A DNA stretch of 64,000 nt from Candidatus Pantoea soli (GTDB taxonomy: Bacteria > Pseudomonadota > Gammaproteobacteria > Enterobacterales > Enterobacteriaceae), in the NCBI RefSeq assembly GCF_007833795.1, contig NZ_CP032702.1, positions 1,550,001 through 1,614,000 on the forward strand, read 5' to 3'. Both the position numbers and the translations under genes were made by a program. This document shows, piece by piece, positions 35,867 to 45,493 of the stretch (positions within the stretch are counted from its first letter, which is position 1; every line of letters begins with the position of its first letter). Below the pieces are notes generated by a model. It was not told the DNA's origin, searched no databases, and worked only from the letters and a program-made list of their open reading frames with translations.

Positions 35867-35903
35867 ACGTTGTATGTCGAAATCAGACGATATAGATTTG
35901 CGT
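35867..35903 (+). promoter_or_regulatory. Predicted flhDC promoter
   Basis: -10 TATAGA at 35891-35896 with a poor -35 (ACGTTG at 35867 with 18-base spacing, or TTGTAT at 35870 with 15), as expected of an activator-dependent promoter; start near 35903 and a leader of ~248 bases. Confidence 0.55.
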
Positions 35904-35908
35904 TGTTT

Positions 35909-35922
35909 TCGGATTAGTCTTA
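35909..35922. promoter_or_regulatory. RcsAB-like box in the flhDC leader
   Basis: TCGGATTAGTCTTA matches the RcsAB consensus TAGGAATATTCTTA at 11 of 14 positions and falls at about +7 to +20, the position of the E. coli flhDC RcsAB box, where binding blocks transcription. Confidence 0.6.
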
Positions 35923-36150
35923 AAAAACTGTAAGCAGACGTCAGGGAAGATGGTTACAACTCAAGAAAAGATTGGCCTGGAGTTTTGACTACTACTGATC
36001 AGTGTCCCGGCGGGAAGTGAAACAGTTCAGTATGCGTTGGCTTATGCCTGATTATTTTTTGCCATCTTTAGATTTACCAACCAGCAGCCCGAACCATAGA
36101 AACTAATTGTTCTGTGGCCGTATATATCGCGTCTATCAGGATGGAAAAAA

Positions 36151-36501
36151 ATGGGTACATCAGAATTACTAAAACATATCTATGACATCAACCTGTCATA
36201 TTTACTGCTCGCACAGCGTTTAATTAACCAGGAAAAAGCCTCTGCAATGTTTCGTTTAGGTATCGATGAATCGATGGCTGATGCATTGTCGCAATTAACT
36301 TTACCTGAGATGGTAAAATTAGCGGAAACCAATCAACTGGTTTGCCAGTTCCGCTTTACCGATCACAATTTAATTAATCGCCTGACCCAGGAATCCCGTG
36401 TGGATGATTTGCAGCAGATTCATACCGGAATATTATTATCCAGCCGTTTATTACGTGGCGCATCGAAAGACGAAGCGGGCGCGAAAAAGAGGGCTGTATA
36501 A
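36151..36501 (+). CDS. flhD: Flagellar master regulator subunit FlhD
   Basis: 116 residues, E. coli length. With FlhC forms the FlhD4C2 activator of class II flagellar operons. Helical; [23 protein letters not shown] opening and [31 protein letters not shown] core are typical, with the helix-turn-helix in the second half. It shares the sequence TAATG with flhC: the last A of its stop is the A of the flhC ATG. Confidence 0.97.
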   Translation: MGTSELLKHIYDINLSYLLLAQRLINQEKASAMFRLGIDESMADALSQLTLPEMVKLAETNQLVCQFRFTDHNLINRLTQESRVDDLQQIHTGILLSSRLLRGASKDEAGAKKRAV

Positions 36502-37079
36502 TGACTGAGAAAAGTATTGTTCAGGAAGCGCGCGATATTCAGCTGGCTATGGAGCTGATTACGTTAGGCGCCCGGTTGCAGATGCTGGAAAGCGAAACCC
36601 AGCTGAGTCGCGGTCGCCTGATTAAACTCTATAAAGAGCTGCGCGGTGCGCCACCCCCGAAAGGCATGCTGCCGTTTTCTACCGACTGGTTCATGACCTG
36701 GGAACAAAATATTCATGCGTCCATGTTCTGTAATGCCTGGAAGTTTCTGCTGAAAACCGGGCTGAGCAGTGGCGTAGATGCGGTAATTAAAGCTTACCGC
36801 CTGTATCTTGAGCAGTGTCCGCAATCGGACGAGGGCCCGCTGTTGGCGCTGACGCGCGCCTGGACCCTGGTGCGATTTGTCGAAAGCGGCATGCTGGAAT
36901 TATCTGACTGCAAATGCTGTGGCGGGAGCTTCATTAACCACGCCCACCAGCCTGTTGGTAGCTTTGTTTGCAGCCTGTGCCAGCCGCCATCACGTGCCGT
37001 AAAAAGACGTAAACTTTCTGCAGATTCTGCCGATACCTTTCCACAACTGCTGGATGAACAGGTTAAACGCGCCGTTTAA
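36501..37079 (+). CDS. flhC: Flagellar master regulator subunit FlhC
   Basis: 192 residues. DNA-binding and zinc-binding partner of FlhD; the four ligands Cys137, Cys140, Cys157 and Cys160 are all present (CKCCGGSF and FVCSLC). RNA start overlaps flhD by one base, so the subunits are coupled. A strong terminator 27 bp later ends the class I operon. Confidence 0.97.
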   Translation: MTEKSIVQEARDIQLAMELITLGARLQMLESETQLSRGRLIKLYKELRGAPPPKGMLPFSTDWFMTWEQNIHASMFCNAWKFLLKTGLSSGVDAVIKAYRLYLEQCPQSDEGPLLALTRAWTLVRFVESGMLELSDCKCCGGSFINHAHQPVGSFVCSLCQPPSRAVKRRKLSADSADTFPQLLDEQVKRAV

Positions 37080-37105
37080 GTTTGTTCGCATCGTGGAAAG
37101 CATCC

Positions 37106-37135
37106 AGCAGCGGTTAATACCGCTGCTTTTTTTTT
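37106..37135 (+). terminator. Terminator of flhDC
   Basis: AGCAGCGGT / ACCGCTGCT, loop TAAT, then a run of nine T. It isolates flhDC from the mot-che operon. Confidence 0.9.
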
Positions 37136-37212
37136 GCCCCTTCCCTGCGAATAACACCTGCGGCTCTCTGGCTTAACTTCCACCAACACGTTACGGACGT
37201 AAGGATGTTTTT

Positions 37213-38100
37213 GTGCTGATTATTCTGGGTTATATCGTGGTTGTTGCCTCCGTGTTGGGCGGCTATATGATGGTCGGTGGCCATTTAGGCGCGCTCTACC
37301 AGCCTTCTGAACTGCTGATTATCGGTGGGGCGGCGATCGGGGCTTTTCTGGTCGGCAACAATGGCAAGGCAATTAAGAAAACCTTAAAAGCGCTGCCGCT
37401 GCTGATGCGCGGTTCAAAATATAACAAAGCCGTGTACATGGATTTAATGGCGCTGCTGTATCGCCTGATGGCGAAATCCCGTCAGCAGGGCATGCTGTCG
37501 CTGGAGCGCGACATTGAAGATCCCAGCCAGAGCGAAATTTTTGCTAACTATCCGCGTCTTTTGTCCGATAAACCATTAGTGGACTTTATTACGGACTATC
37601 TGCGACTGATGGTGAGCGGCAATATGAACGCCTTCGAAATTGAAGCACTGATGGATGAAGAGATCGAAACCTACGAGCACGAGTGTGAAGTACCAGCACA
37701 AAGTTTATCCTCGATGGGTGACGGCCTGCCGGCGTTTGGTATTGTCGCGGCGGTAATGGGAGTGGTACACGCCCTGGCATCCGCTGACCGTCCGGCCGCC
37801 GAGCTGGGGGCGCTGGTGGCGCACGCGATGGTGGGAACCTTCCTCGGTATTCTGCTGGCGTACGGCTTTATTTCACCGCTGGCTTCCGTGCTGCGTCAGA
37901 AGTGTGCAGAAACCACCAAGATGATGCAGTGCGTGAAGGTGACGCTGCTCTCCAGTCTTAACGGTTATGCGCCGCAGATCGCCGTAGAGTTTGGCCGTAA
38001 AACGCTTTACTCCACCGAGCGTCCTTCGTTTACCGAGCTGGAAGAGCATGTCCGTAATGCCAAGAATCCGGCGAAACAAACCGCGGATGAGAACTCATGA
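37213..38100 (+). CDS. motA: Flagellar motor stator protein MotA
   Basis: 295 residues, four membrane helices, inner-membrane proton channel of the stator together with MotB. Starts with GTG; AAGGATG is 6-13 bases upstream, and [30 protein letters not shown] aligns with the E. coli start. The cytoplasmic loop has the charged residues that meet FliG, and [30 protein letters not shown] holds the channel prolines. I could not find a good sigma-28 promoter in the 77 bp after the flhDC terminator; GCGAATAA at 37147 is only a partial -10. Confidence 0.96.
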   Translation: MLIILGYIVVVASVLGGYMMVGGHLGALYQPSELLIIGGAAIGAFLVGNNGKAIKKTLKALPLLMRGSKYNKAVYMDLMALLYRLMAKSRQQGMLSLERDIEDPSQSEIFANYPRLLSDKPLVDFITDYLRLMVSGNMNAFEIEALMDEEIETYEHECEVPAQSLSSMGDGLPAFGIVAAVMGVVHALASADRPAAELGALVAHAMVGTFLGILLAYGFISPLASVLRQKCAETTKMMQCVKVTLLSSLNGYAPQIAVEFGRKTLYSTERPSFTELEEHVRNAKNPAKQTADENS

Positions 38101-39128
38101 AGGCAGGCAATCACCCTATTGTGCTGGTCAGAAAGCGCAAACATAAAGGTCATCATGGTGCCCACGGTTCGTGGAAGATTGCCTATGCCGACTTTATGAC
38201 GGCGATGATGGCGTTCTTTATGGTGATGTGGCTGCTGTCAATCTCCAGCCCGAAACAGCTGGTGCAGATTGCCGAGTATTTTCGCACGCCGCTGAAAGTG
38301 GCGCTGACCGGCGGCGCGCGCAGCAGCGACAGCGAAAGCCCGATTCCCGGCGGCGGTGACGATCCGACGCGCAAAGAGGGTGAGGTGCATAAGGTGGTGG
38401 ATATGGACGCGCAGAAGAAAAAGCTGGAAGAGCTGCGCCTCAATCGCCTGCGTGAAAAGCTCGATCAGCTGATTGAAGCCGATCCACGCCTGAAAGCGCT
38501 GCGTCCGCATCTGATTATTAACATGGTCGATGAGGGGCTGCGGATTCAGATTATCGACAGCCAGAACCGCCCGATGTTTAAAACCGGCAGTGCCGAAGTG
38601 GAGCCGTACATGCGCGATATTCTGCGTGCGATTGCCCCGGTGCTGAATGATATTCCGAACAAAATCAGTATGTCCGGCCATACCGATGATTTCCAGTATG
38701 CCAACGGTGAACGTGGCTACAGCAACTGGGAACTGTCCGCGGATCGCGCTAACGCCTCACGTCGTGAGCTGGTGGCAGGCGGTCTGGATGCCGGCAAGAT
38801 GCTGCGCGTGGTCGGCATGGCCGACACCATGAAGCTGAAAAACCGGGGCGCAAATGATGCGGTTAACCGCCGTATCAGCCTGCTGGTGCTGAATCATGAC
38901 ACCGAAGCAGCGATTGAAAAAGAGAATGCCGAGAGCGACGCCGTGCAGGTGAGCGATCCGGCGCAGATTATACCCAACATTACCGCACCGGCAGTGCCGG
39001 CGGCGGCTTCTGCTCCGGCAGCCCCAACCGCAGCACCGGCTACGCCGGCACCTGCGACGGCGCCGGCAGCAGCGGCAGCGCCTGCTACTGGCGCGGTGAC
39101 ACCAGACCAACCCTCACAGCCGAGGTGA
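38097..39128 (+). CDS. motB: Flagellar motor stator protein MotB, with a long Ala/Pro tail
   Basis: 343 residues, longer than E. coli MotB (308). N-terminal cytoplasmic basic part, membrane helix with the proton-carrying Asp32 ([19 protein letters not shown]), plug region, and OmpA-like peptidoglycan-binding domain ([36 protein letters not shown]). The last ~55 residues are nearly all Ala, Pro, Thr, a low-complexity periplasmic tail. Overlaps motA by ATGA and precedes cheA by 4 bp. Confidence 0.95.
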   Translation: MKAGNHPIVLVRKRKHKGHHGAHGSWKIAYADFMTAMMAFFMVMWLLSISSPKQLVQIAEYFRTPLKVALTGGARSSDSESPIPGGGDDPTRKEGEVHKVVDMDAQKKKLEELRLNRLREKLDQLIEADPRLKALRPHLIINMVDEGLRIQIIDSQNRPMFKTGSAEVEPYMRDILRAIAPVLNDIPNKISMSGHTDDFQYANGERGYSNWELSADRANASRRELVAGGLDAGKMLRVVGMADTMKLKNRGANDAVNRRISLLVLNHDTEAAIEKENAESDAVQVSDPAQIIPNITAPAVPAAASAPAAPTAAPATPAPATAPAAAAAPATGAVTPDQPSQPR

Positions 39129-39132
39129 TCCC

Positions 39133-41130
39133 GTGAGTATGGACATCAGCGATTTTTACCAGACGTTTTTTGACGAAGCCGATGAGCTGTTAGCGGATAT
39201 GGAGCAACACCTGCTGGGACTTGATCCCCAGGAGCCCGATTCCGAGCAGTTGAACGCCATCTTCCGCGCCGCCCACTCCATCAAGGGCGGAGCCGGTACA
39301 TTTGGCTTTACGGTTTTACAGGAAACCACTCACATCCTGGAAAACATTCTGGATGGTGCGCGCCGCGGCGAAATGCAGCTCAGCACCGACATCATCAACC
39401 TGTTTTTGGAAACCAAAGATATTATGCAGGAACAGCTCGATGCCTATAAAACCGCGCAGGAGCCTAATGCAGAAAGCTTTAATTACATCTGCGAAGCCCT
39501 GCGTCAGCTGGCGCTGGAAGCAAAAGGCATAGCGCCAGACGCGCCGAAAGTCGTCGCGGTGGCCGCCGCCGCCCCAGCCCCGGTGGCCAGCAGTGGCCTG
39601 CGCCTGCAGCTGGTGGATCTGAAAGAGAAAGAGCCGGATCTGCTGCTGGAAGAGCTGGGCAACCTCGGCACGCTGACAGACGTGGTAAAAGGCGCCAGTT
39701 CGCTGGAAGCCACCATTGATGGCGTCGGCAAAGATGACATCGTGGCCGTGCTGTGCTTTGTCATTGATGAAAAACAGATTCGCTTCCCGTCGGGCGAGGC
39801 GCCTGCCGCCGAAGCCGCTGCGCAAGCCGCGCAGCCGGAAGTCGCCGCTGTGGCTGAGCCGGTGCAGACCGCGACCGTCACCGACATTACGCCTGCCGTG
39901 AAGCGCGAAGCCAAACGCGCCGCCGCGCCGGCCAAATCCAGCGAATCCAGCAGCATCCGCGTGGCGGTTGAGAAAGTGGATCAGCTGATTAACCTGGTCG
40001 GCGAGCTGGTTATTACCCAGTCTATGCTGGCACAGCGCTCCGGTGCACTCGACCCGGTGGCGCACGGCGACCTGCTGAACAGCATGGGGCAGCTGGAGCG
40101 TAACGCGCGCGATCTGCAGGAATCGGTGATGTCGATCCGTATGATGCCGATGGAGTATGTCTTCAGCCGCTTCCCGCGTCTGGTGCGCGATCTGGCCAGC
40201 AAGCTGGGTAAAGAAGTCGAGCTGACGCTGCTCGGCAGCTCGACCGAACTGGATAAGAGCCTGATTGAACGCATTATCGATCCGTTAACGCACCTGGTGC
40301 GTAACAGCCTTGACCACGGGATTGAAACGCCGGAAAAACGCCTGGCCGCCAACAAAACGGCAGTGGGCAACCTGACGCTGTCAGCAGAACATCAGGGCGG
40401 TAACATCTGCATCGAAGTGATTGATGACGGTGCCGGTCTGAACCGTGAACGCATTCTGGCGAAAGCGCTCTCTTCCGGCCTGCCGGTAAGCGACAGCATG
40501 AGTGACGAAGAAGTCGGTATGCTGATTTTCGCCCCGGGCTTCTCCACGGCAGAACAGGTCACCGACGTCTCCGGACGCGGCGTAGGCATGGACGTGGTGA
40601 AACGAAATATTCAGGAGATGGGCGGTCACGTCGAAATTGCCTCGAAGCAGGGCAAAGGCACCACCATCCGCATCCTGCTGCCGCTGACGCTGGCAATCCT
40701 CGATGGGATGTCAGTGCGCGTGGCGGACGAGGTGTTCATTCTGCCGCTTAACGCCGTGATGGAGTCCCTGCAGCCGACCGCCGCAGAGCTGAAACCGCTG
40801 GCCGGTGGCGAGCGCGTGCTGGAAGTGCGCGGCGAGTACCTGCCGCTGGTTGAGCTGTGGAATGTGTTTGATGTCCAGAATGCCAAAACCGACGCCACGC
40901 AGGGCATTGTCGTGATTCTGCAAAGTGCCGGACGTCGCTATGCACTGCTGGTCGATCAGCTGATTGGTCAGCATCAGGTGGTGGTGAAGAACCTGGAAAG
41001 TAACTATCGCAAAGTGCCGGGCATTTCAGCCGCCACCATCCTTGGTGATGGCAGCGTGGCGCTGATTGTGGATGTTTCGGCTCTGCAATCGTTGAACCGT
41101 GAAAAGCGTGTGGCCGGTGCCGCAGCGTAA
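39133..41130 (+). CDS. cheA: Chemotaxis histidine kinase CheA
   Basis: 665 residues. HPt domain with phosphorylated His48 ([16 protein letters not shown]), CheY/CheB-binding P2 (~155-230), an Ala-rich linker (~225-270), dimerisation P3, ATPase P4 ([38 protein letters not shown]) and CheW-like P5 (~520-655). GTG start at 39133 as in E. coli (GTG-AGT-ATG); ATG 39139 is the alternative. Met98 heads [12 protein letters not shown] and allows the short form CheA-S, as in E. coli. It passes phosphate to CheY and CheB. Confidence 0.97.
   Translation: MSMDISDFYQTFFDEADELLADMEQHLLGLDPQEPDSEQLNAIFRAAHSIKGGAGTFGFTVLQETTHILENILDGARRGEMQLSTDIINLFLETKDIMQEQLDAYKTAQEPNAESFNYICEALRQLALEAKGIAPDAPKVVAVAAAAPAPVASSGLRLQLVDLKEKEPDLLLEELGNLGTLTDVVKGASSLEATIDGVGKDDIVAVLCFVIDEKQIRFPSGEAPAAEAAAQAAQPEVAAVAEPVQTATVTDITPAVKREAKRAAAPAKSSESSSIRVAVEKVDQLINLVGELVITQSMLAQRSGALDPVAHGDLLNSMGQLERNARDLQESVMSIRMMPMEYVFSRFPRLVRDLASKLGKEVELTLLGSSTELDKSLIERIIDPLTHLVRNSLDHGIETPEKRLAANKTAVGNLTLSAEHQGGNICIEVIDDGAGLNRERILAKALSSGLPVSDSMSDEEVGMLIFAPGFSTAEQVTDVSGRGVGMDVVKRNIQEMGGHVEIASKQGKGTTIRILLPLTLAILDGMSVRVADEVFILPLNAVMESLQPTAAELKPLAGGERVLEVRGEYLPLVELWNVFDVQNAKTDATQGIVVILQSAGRRYALLVDQLIGQHQVVVKNLESNYRKVPGISAATILGDGSVALIVDVSALQSLNREKRVAGAAA
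39424..41130 (+). CDS. cheA: Internal start for CheA short form
   Basis: ATG at codon 98 (39424), preceded by TGGAAACCAAAGATATT; E. coli makes CheA-S from precisely Met98 and this surrounding sequence is conserved. The short form lacks His48 and in E. coli binds CheZ. Existence here is inferred by conservation. Confidence 0.55.
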   Translation: MQEQLDAYKTAQEPNAESFNYICEALRQLALEAKGIAPDAPKVVAVAAAAPAPVASSGLRLQLVDLKEKEPDLLLEELGNLGTLTDVVKGASSLEATIDGVGKDDIVAVLCFVIDEKQIRFPSGEAPAAEAAAQAAQPEVAAVAEPVQTATVTDITPAVKREAKRAAAPAKSSESSSIRVAVEKVDQLINLVGELVITQSMLAQRSGALDPVAHGDLLNSMGQLERNARDLQESVMSIRMMPMEYVFSRFPRLVRDLASKLGKEVELTLLGSSTELDKSLIERIIDPLTHLVRNSLDHGIETPEKRLAANKTAVGNLTLSAEHQGGNICIEVIDDGAGLNRERILAKALSSGLPVSDSMSDEEVGMLIFAPGFSTAEQVTDVSGRGVGMDVVKRNIQEMGGHVEIASKQGKGTTIRILLPLTLAILDGMSVRVADEVFILPLNAVMESLQPTAAELKPLAGGERVLEVRGEYLPLVELWNVFDVQNAKTDATQGIVVILQSAGRRYALLVDQLIGQHQVVVKNLESNYRKVPGISAATILGDGSVALIVDVSALQSLNREKRVAGAAA

Positions 41131-41153
41131 CTGATAACGAAAGGGTAAAAAAA

Positions 41154-41651
41154 ATGACTGACATGGCAACCGTGACCAAAATCGCTGGCGAAACCGTCGG
41201 CCAGGAGTTCCTGGTTTTCACCCTCGGTGATGAAGAGTACGGCATCGATATCCTGAAGGTGCAGGAGATTCGCGGCTACGACCAGGTAACGCGTATTGCA
41301 AACACGCCGGAATTTATTAAAGGCGTAACCAACCTGCGCGGCGTGATCGTGCCCATCATCGATCTGCGCGTGAAATTCTCGCAGCCGGACGTGGATTACA
41401 ACGAAAACACCGTGGTTATCGTGCTGAATCTGGAGCACCGCGTGGTGGGCATCGTGGTCGATGGCGTTTCAGATGTGCTGTCGCTGACGCAGGATCAGAT
41501 TCGTCCTTCACCGGAATTTGCCGTCACCATGTCCACCGAGTACCTGACCGGTCTGGGTGCGCTGGGTGAGCGTATGCTGATCCTGGTCGATATTGAAAAG
41601 CTGCTGAGCAGCGAAGAGATGGCGCTGGTGGACACGCTGCGCAGCGCGTAA
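41154..41651 (+). CDS. cheW: Chemotaxis coupling protein CheW
   Basis: 165 residues. SH3-like double barrel that links receptors to Che[32 protein letters not shown], the Asn-Leu-Arg-Gly signature ([16 protein letters not shown]) and [16 protein letters not shown] are typical. It follows cheA by 23 bp; a hairpin (41659-41686) lies just past the stop. Confidence 0.97.
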   Translation: MTDMATVTKIAGETVGQEFLVFTLGDEEYGIDILKVQEIRGYDQVTRIANTPEFIKGVTNLRGVIVPIIDLRVKFSQPDVDYNENTVVIVLNLEHRVVGIVVDGVSDVLSLTQDQIRPSPEFAVTMSTEYLTGLGALGERMLILVDIEKLLSSEEMALVDTLRSA

Positions 41652-41658
41652 TCCACCC

Positions 41659-41686
41659 ATCACGGGCTGCCCCGGCGGCCCGTGAT
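41659..41686 (+). terminator. Hairpin after cheW
   Basis: ATCACGGGC / GCCCGTGAT 9-bp stem. No U-run. It separates mot-che from the first receptor, which has its own promoter. Confidence 0.45.
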
Positions 41687-41751
41687 AGTCACGTCATGTT
41701 GTAACTGATTGTTAATAAACAATAAAAAAAGAAAATCTCGTCTGTATTCGC

Positions 41752-41778
41752 TCAATCTTTAGCCGCCCGCGCCGATAA
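41752..41778 (+). promoter_or_regulatory. Sigma-28 (FliA) promoter of receptor gene 1
   Basis: TCAATCTT-N11-GCCGATAA; perfect FliA -10 and 3 of 4 in the TAAA -35 core, with the proper spacing. Confidence 0.8.
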
Positions 41779-41814
41779 CTCTCCTGCAAACTTCTCTCTT
41801 TTTCAGGGCTCTCT

Positions 41815-43482
41815 ATGTTAACCAAAATCCGTGTCGTCACCAGCCTGCTGCTGGTATTGCTGATGTTTGGCCTGCTGCAGGCGTTCGCCGGCGGCGTGTT
41901 TTTCTCGGCCTTAAGCGATGATAAAACCAGCTTTAACACCTCACAGCTGGCAAGCAAAAATCTTGAAGCGCTCACCGATGCTTATATGAGCCTCAATCAA
42001 AGCCGCGTGGTGCTGACGCGTATTCAGCTGCGCATTGCCAACAGCAAGCTGGATGGCAAAGCGCCGGATATCGCCTCGCTGTTTACCGACAGCCAGACTT
42101 TCCAGCAGACGGCGGCGAAAAATTTCGAACTGTTTAAAGCCACGCCGGACACGCCGGGACAGAACGCTGAACTGAACAGCCGGCTGGAAAGCACCTACAC
42201 CGCCTATGCGTCAGCGCTGGCGCAGATGCAGACCGCGCTGGTTGCCGGCAACCTGGATGCCGCCGGCAAGGTGCCGGTGGCACCCAGCCAGAGTGCTTTC
42301 CTGCAGGTCTACACCGAGTGGCGTGCCGATCAGGCGCACCTGGCCGAACAGGGCATTGTGAAAAACGCCAGTGCCTATACGCATATGCTGTGGATACTGG
42401 GCGTGATTATGCTGCTGGTGCTGCTGGCAATCGCGCTGTGCTGGGCAGGGCTGCGTCGCATACTGATTGCGCCGCTGAATGAAAATATCGCCCACATCCG
42501 GCACATTGCGCAGGGCGATCTGACCCGGCCGATTGCCGTGACCGGCCGTAACGAGATGACCCAGCTGGCCAGTAACCTGCACGAAATGCAGCAGTCGCTG
42601 GTGCGCACCGTCAGCAACGTGCGCGACGGATCGGACGCGATTTTCACCGGCGCCAGCGAAATCTCTGCCGGCAATAACGATCTCTCCGCGCGCACCGAAG
42701 AGCAGGCCGCTTCACTGGAGCAGACCGCTGCCAGCATGGAGCAGCTGACCGCCACCGTGAAGCAGAACGCCGAAAACGCGCGTCAGGCCTCGCAGCTGGC
42801 GCTGAGCGCGTCAGAAACCGCGCAGAAGGGTGGCAATGTGGTGGAAGGGGTGGTGCGCACCATGCGCGACATCGCCGGCAGTTCAAAGAAAATCGCTGAC
42901 ATTACCAGCGTGATCGACGGCATCGCTTTCCAGACCAACATCCTTGCGCTGAACGCTGCGGTGGAAGCGGCGCGCGCGGGCGAACAGGGCCGCGGCTTCG
43001 CCGTGGTGGCAGGTGAAGTGCGCAGCCTGGCGCAGCGCAGCGCGCAGGCGGCGAAAGAGATCAAAGGGCTGATCGAAGATTCAGTGCGCCGCGTGGACAG
43101 CGGTTCACAGCTGGTGGGCACCGCCGGGGAGACCATGAGTGAAATCGTCAGTGCGGTCACGCGCGTGACTGACATTATGGGGGAAATCGCCTCGGCTTCC
43201 GATGAGCAGAGCCGCGGGATCGATCAGGTGGGCGAAGCCGTAACCGAGATGGATCGTGTCACCCAGCAGAACGCCTCGCTGGTGGAAGAGTCCGCGGCGG
43301 CGGCGGCCTCGCTGGAGGAGCAGGCCAGCCGCCTGAGCCAGTCGGTGGCGGTATTCCGCATCCCGCAGACGGCGGCCAGCGGCACGGCGACACGCCATCC
43401 GCAAATCGCCCCGCCGGTAACCAGCAGCGCGCGCAAAGCGGTGACGGCCCCGGTCAGCGACAGTCACTGGGAAACCTTCTGA
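41815..43482 (+). CDS. Methyl-accepting chemotaxis protein, receptor 1 (TarH-type sensor)
   Basis: 555 residues. Membrane helices at ~7-30 and ~188-212 frame a periplasmic four-helix TarH-like sensor; then HAMP ([12 protein letters not shown]) and the signalling domain with the conserved hairpin tip [32 protein letters not shown]. Ligand residues differ from Tsr and Tar ([17 protein letters not shown]), so the ligand is unknown. The C-terminus is HWETF, a variant of the NWETF pentapeptide that tethers CheR and CheB. Confidence 0.95.
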   Translation: MLTKIRVVTSLLLVLLMFGLLQAFAGGVFFSALSDDKTSFNTSQLASKNLEALTDAYMSLNQSRVVLTRIQLRIANSKLDGKAPDIASLFTDSQTFQQTAAKNFELFKATPDTPGQNAELNSRLESTYTAYASALAQMQTALVAGNLDAAGKVPVAPSQSAFLQVYTEWRADQAHLAEQGIVKNASAYTHMLWILGVIMLLVLLAIALCWAGLRRILIAPLNENIAHIRHIAQGDLTRPIAVTGRNEMTQLASNLHEMQQSLVRTVSNVRDGSDAIFTGASEISAGNNDLSARTEEQAASLEQTAASMEQLTATVKQNAENARQASQLALSASETAQKGGNVVEGVVRTMRDIAGSSKKIADITSVIDGIAFQTNILALNAAVEAARAGEQGRGFAVVAGEVRSLAQRSAQAAKEIKGLIEDSVRRVDSGSQLVGTAGETMSEIVSAVTRVTDIMGEIASASDEQSRGIDQVGEAVTEMDRVTQQNASLVEESAAAAASLEEQASRLSQSVAVFRIPQTAASGTATRHPQIAPPVTSSARKAVTAPVSDSHWETF

Positions 43483-43488
43483 TCGGCT

Positions 43489-43520
43489 GCTGCGCCTCTC
43501 CCCGGACCGGAGGGCGCAGC
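43489..43520 (+). terminator. Hairpin after receptor 1
   Basis: GCTGCGCC / GGCGCAGC, 16-base loop containing a minor CCGG stem, followed by a weak T-rich stretch. Confidence 0.45.
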
Positions 43521-43602
43521 GTTCTGCTGCTTTCTTTAGTTATAAAAGACTGAAGAAAAGCTTAATTACAGAATGATCCTTTATAAAGCCGCGAAAAACC
43601 CC

Positions 43603-43629
43603 TCAAAAATTCAGCATGGTGGTCGATAA
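43603..43629 (+). promoter_or_regulatory. Sigma-28 promoter of receptor gene 2
   Basis: TCAAAAAT-N11-GTCGATAA, one mismatch in the -10. It overlaps the in-frame upstream ATG at 43616, which therefore cannot be the translated start. Confidence 0.75.
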
Positions 43630-43660
43630 CAGGGAAGTTAAAACCCCTTTTGGAGACACC

Positions 43661-45325
43661 ATGTTAAAACGAATCAATGTCGTCACCAGCCTGATCATCG
43701 TTCTGCTGATCTTTGGTGCACTGCAGCTTATTTCCGGCGGCCTGTTCTGGTCGGCATTACAAAAAGATAAAGAGGCATTTGCCGTTGCCCAGACGTCAAC
43801 CGAAAACGTGGCGGCCATGTCCGACGCCTGGATTGAGCTGAACCAGACCCGAACCGTGCTGAACCGCGCCATGCTGCGCATGCAGGGCAGCATGGCGTCG
43901 CAGACCAACGGCGGCCAGCTGGCGGCGCTGATCGCCCAGACCGAGAAACAGCTGGATGTGGCCGCCGGTCACTATAAGCGTTACTACGATATGCCTTCGA
44001 CGCCGGGCTTGCCGGAAGCGCTGACTGAGCGACTGGAAGCGGATTACGGCACCTTCAATGAGGGCCTGAAAGCCATGCTGGCGCGCCTGAAAGCCAACGA
44101 TCTGCAGGGCATGTTTGACCAGAACATCGAAGCTAAGCAGGTCAAAATGAAAGCCACCTATGAAGAGTGGCGTGCGGCGCAGAGCGCGCTGTCGGCAGAA
44201 GGTGTGGCGCAGAACCAGCGTGCCTTTAATGCCATGATGTGGCTGCTGCTCTCGGTGGCGGTGGTGGTGATTGCGGTGATCGCTGGCTGCTGGTTTGGCT
44301 TGCGCAGCGTACTGATTCAGCCGCTGCACCAGCTGCTGGGCCATATCCGCCATATCGCCTCCGGCGATCTCACCCAGACCATCACGGTCGAAGGGCGCAA
44401 CGAGATGAGCCAGCTGGCGGGCAGCCTGCACGAGATGCAGCAGTCGCTGGTGCGCACCGTCAGCAACGTGCGTGACGGGTCGGACGCGATTTTCACCGGA
44501 GCCAGCGAAATCTCTGCCGGCAACAACGATCTCTCCGCACGCACTGAAGAGCAGGCCGCTTCGCTGGAGCAGACCGCTGCCAGCATGGAGCAGCTGACCG
44601 CTACCGTGAAGCAGAATGCCGAGAACGCGCGTCAGGCGTCACAGCTGGCGCTGAACGCCTCAGAAACCGCCCGTAAAGGGGGTGATGTGGTTGAGGGCGT
44701 GGTGCGCACCATGAGCGATATCGCCGGCAGTTCGAAGAAGATTGCCGATATTACCAGCGTGATCGATGGCATCGCCTTCCAGACCAATATTCTGGCGCTG
44801 AACGCCGCGGTGGAAGCGGCGCGCGCGGGCGAGCAGGGCCGTGGCTTTGCCGTGGTCGCCGGTGAGGTGCGCAACCTGGCACAGCGCAGTGCCCAGGCGG
44901 CGAAAGAGATCAAGGGGCTGATCGAGGATTCCGTTAATCGCGTGAATGCCGGTTCGCAGCTGGTGGGAACCGCTGGCGAGACGATGAATGACATCGTCGG
45001 CGCCGTGACGCGCGTGACCGATATCATGGGTGAGATTGCATCCGCCTCTGACGAGCAGAGCCGCGGCATCGATCAGGTCGGTGAAGCGGTAAACGAGATG
45101 GATCGCGTGACGCAGCAGAACGCCTCGCTGGTGGAAGAGTCCGCGGCGGCCGCCGCCTCGCTGGAGGAGCAGGCCAGCCGCCTGAGCCAGTCAGTGGCGG
45201 TGTTCCGTATCCCGCGGGCTCTGCAGGCAGCGGCTGCGCCACGTCAGGTGGCCACCGCAGCCGCCGGCGCGCCGCGTAAAGCGGTTGCCGCGCCGGTCAG
45301 CGATGCGAACTGGGAAACGTTCTAA
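43661..45325 (+). CDS. Methyl-accepting chemotaxis protein, receptor 2 (Tar-like)
   Basis: 554 residues from ATG 43661 with TGGAG 5-9 bases upstream. Same plan as receptor 1; sensor helix reads SDAWIELNQTRTVLNRAMLRMQGS, with Arg residues at places used by Tar/Tsr to bind amino acids, but the rest of the sensor is not clearly Tar. From the HAMP on, it is almost the same as receptor 1, in DNA as well as protein. Ends NWETF. Confidence 0.95.
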   Translation: MLKRINVVTSLIIVLLIFGALQLISGGLFWSALQKDKEAFAVAQTSTENVAAMSDAWIELNQTRTVLNRAMLRMQGSMASQTNGGQLAALIAQTEKQLDVAAGHYKRYYDMPSTPGLPEALTERLEADYGTFNEGLKAMLARLKANDLQGMFDQNIEAKQVKMKATYEEWRAAQSALSAEGVAQNQRAFNAMMWLLLSVAVVVIAVIAGCWFGLRSVLIQPLHQLLGHIRHIASGDLTQTITVEGRNEMSQLAGSLHEMQQSLVRTVSNVRDGSDAIFTGASEISAGNNDLSARTEEQAASLEQTAASMEQLTATVKQNAENARQASQLALNASETARKGGDVVEGVVRTMSDIAGSSKKIADITSVIDGIAFQTNILALNAAVEAARAGEQGRGFAVVAGEVRNLAQRSAQAAKEIKGLIEDSVNRVNAGSQLVGTAGETMNDIVGAVTRVTDIMGEIASASDEQSRGIDQVGEAVNEMDRVTQQNASLVEESAAAAASLEEQASRLSQSVAVFRIPRALQAAAAPRQVATAAAGAPRKAVAAPVSDANWETF

Positions 45326-45386
45326 GCCTGAGCCGCGCGCTGTGCTGTACAGCCGCACCTGAGCCTTTGCCGGCTTCAGCCGGTAG

Positions 45387-45415
45387 ACACGGGCGACCCA
45401 GCGGGTCGCCCGTGT
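45387..45415 (+). terminator. Strong hairpin between receptors 2 and 3
   Basis: Perfect 13-bp stem ACACGGGCGACCC / GGGTCGCCCGTGT with loop AGC. No U-run. Just upstream of the next sigma-28 promoter. Confidence 0.55.
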
Positions 45416-45435
45416 GCTGTCTGCCATCCCATCCA

Positions 45436-45462
45436 TAAAGATTCGTGCGCCAGCGCCGATAA
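45436..45462 (+). promoter_or_regulatory. Sigma-28 promoter of tsr
   Basis: TAAAGATT-N11-GCCGATAA, full match in both core elements. Confidence 0.9.
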
Positions 45463-45493
45463 CTCCAGCGATTCGCCAACCAACGAGGTGTGT

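Larger units (their letters stand above)
35057..36150. other. 1.1-kb control region of flhDC
   Basis: No ORF is convincing. The region carries several ordered signals: a perfect palindrome TGAAATCGATTTCA (35248-35261), a hairpin AAGATCGC/GCGATCTT (35680-35701) followed by GTCTGA/TCAGAC (35713-35726), a CRP site, a -10 element, an RcsAB-like box and a ~250-base leader. Long flhDC upstream regions integrating many inputs are normal in enterobacteria. Confidence 0.7.

Noticed and set aside
37147..37154. Sigma-28 promoter for motA (GCGAATAA)
   Set aside because: Only 6 of 8 bases match the -10 and the -35 position falls in the terminator T-run.
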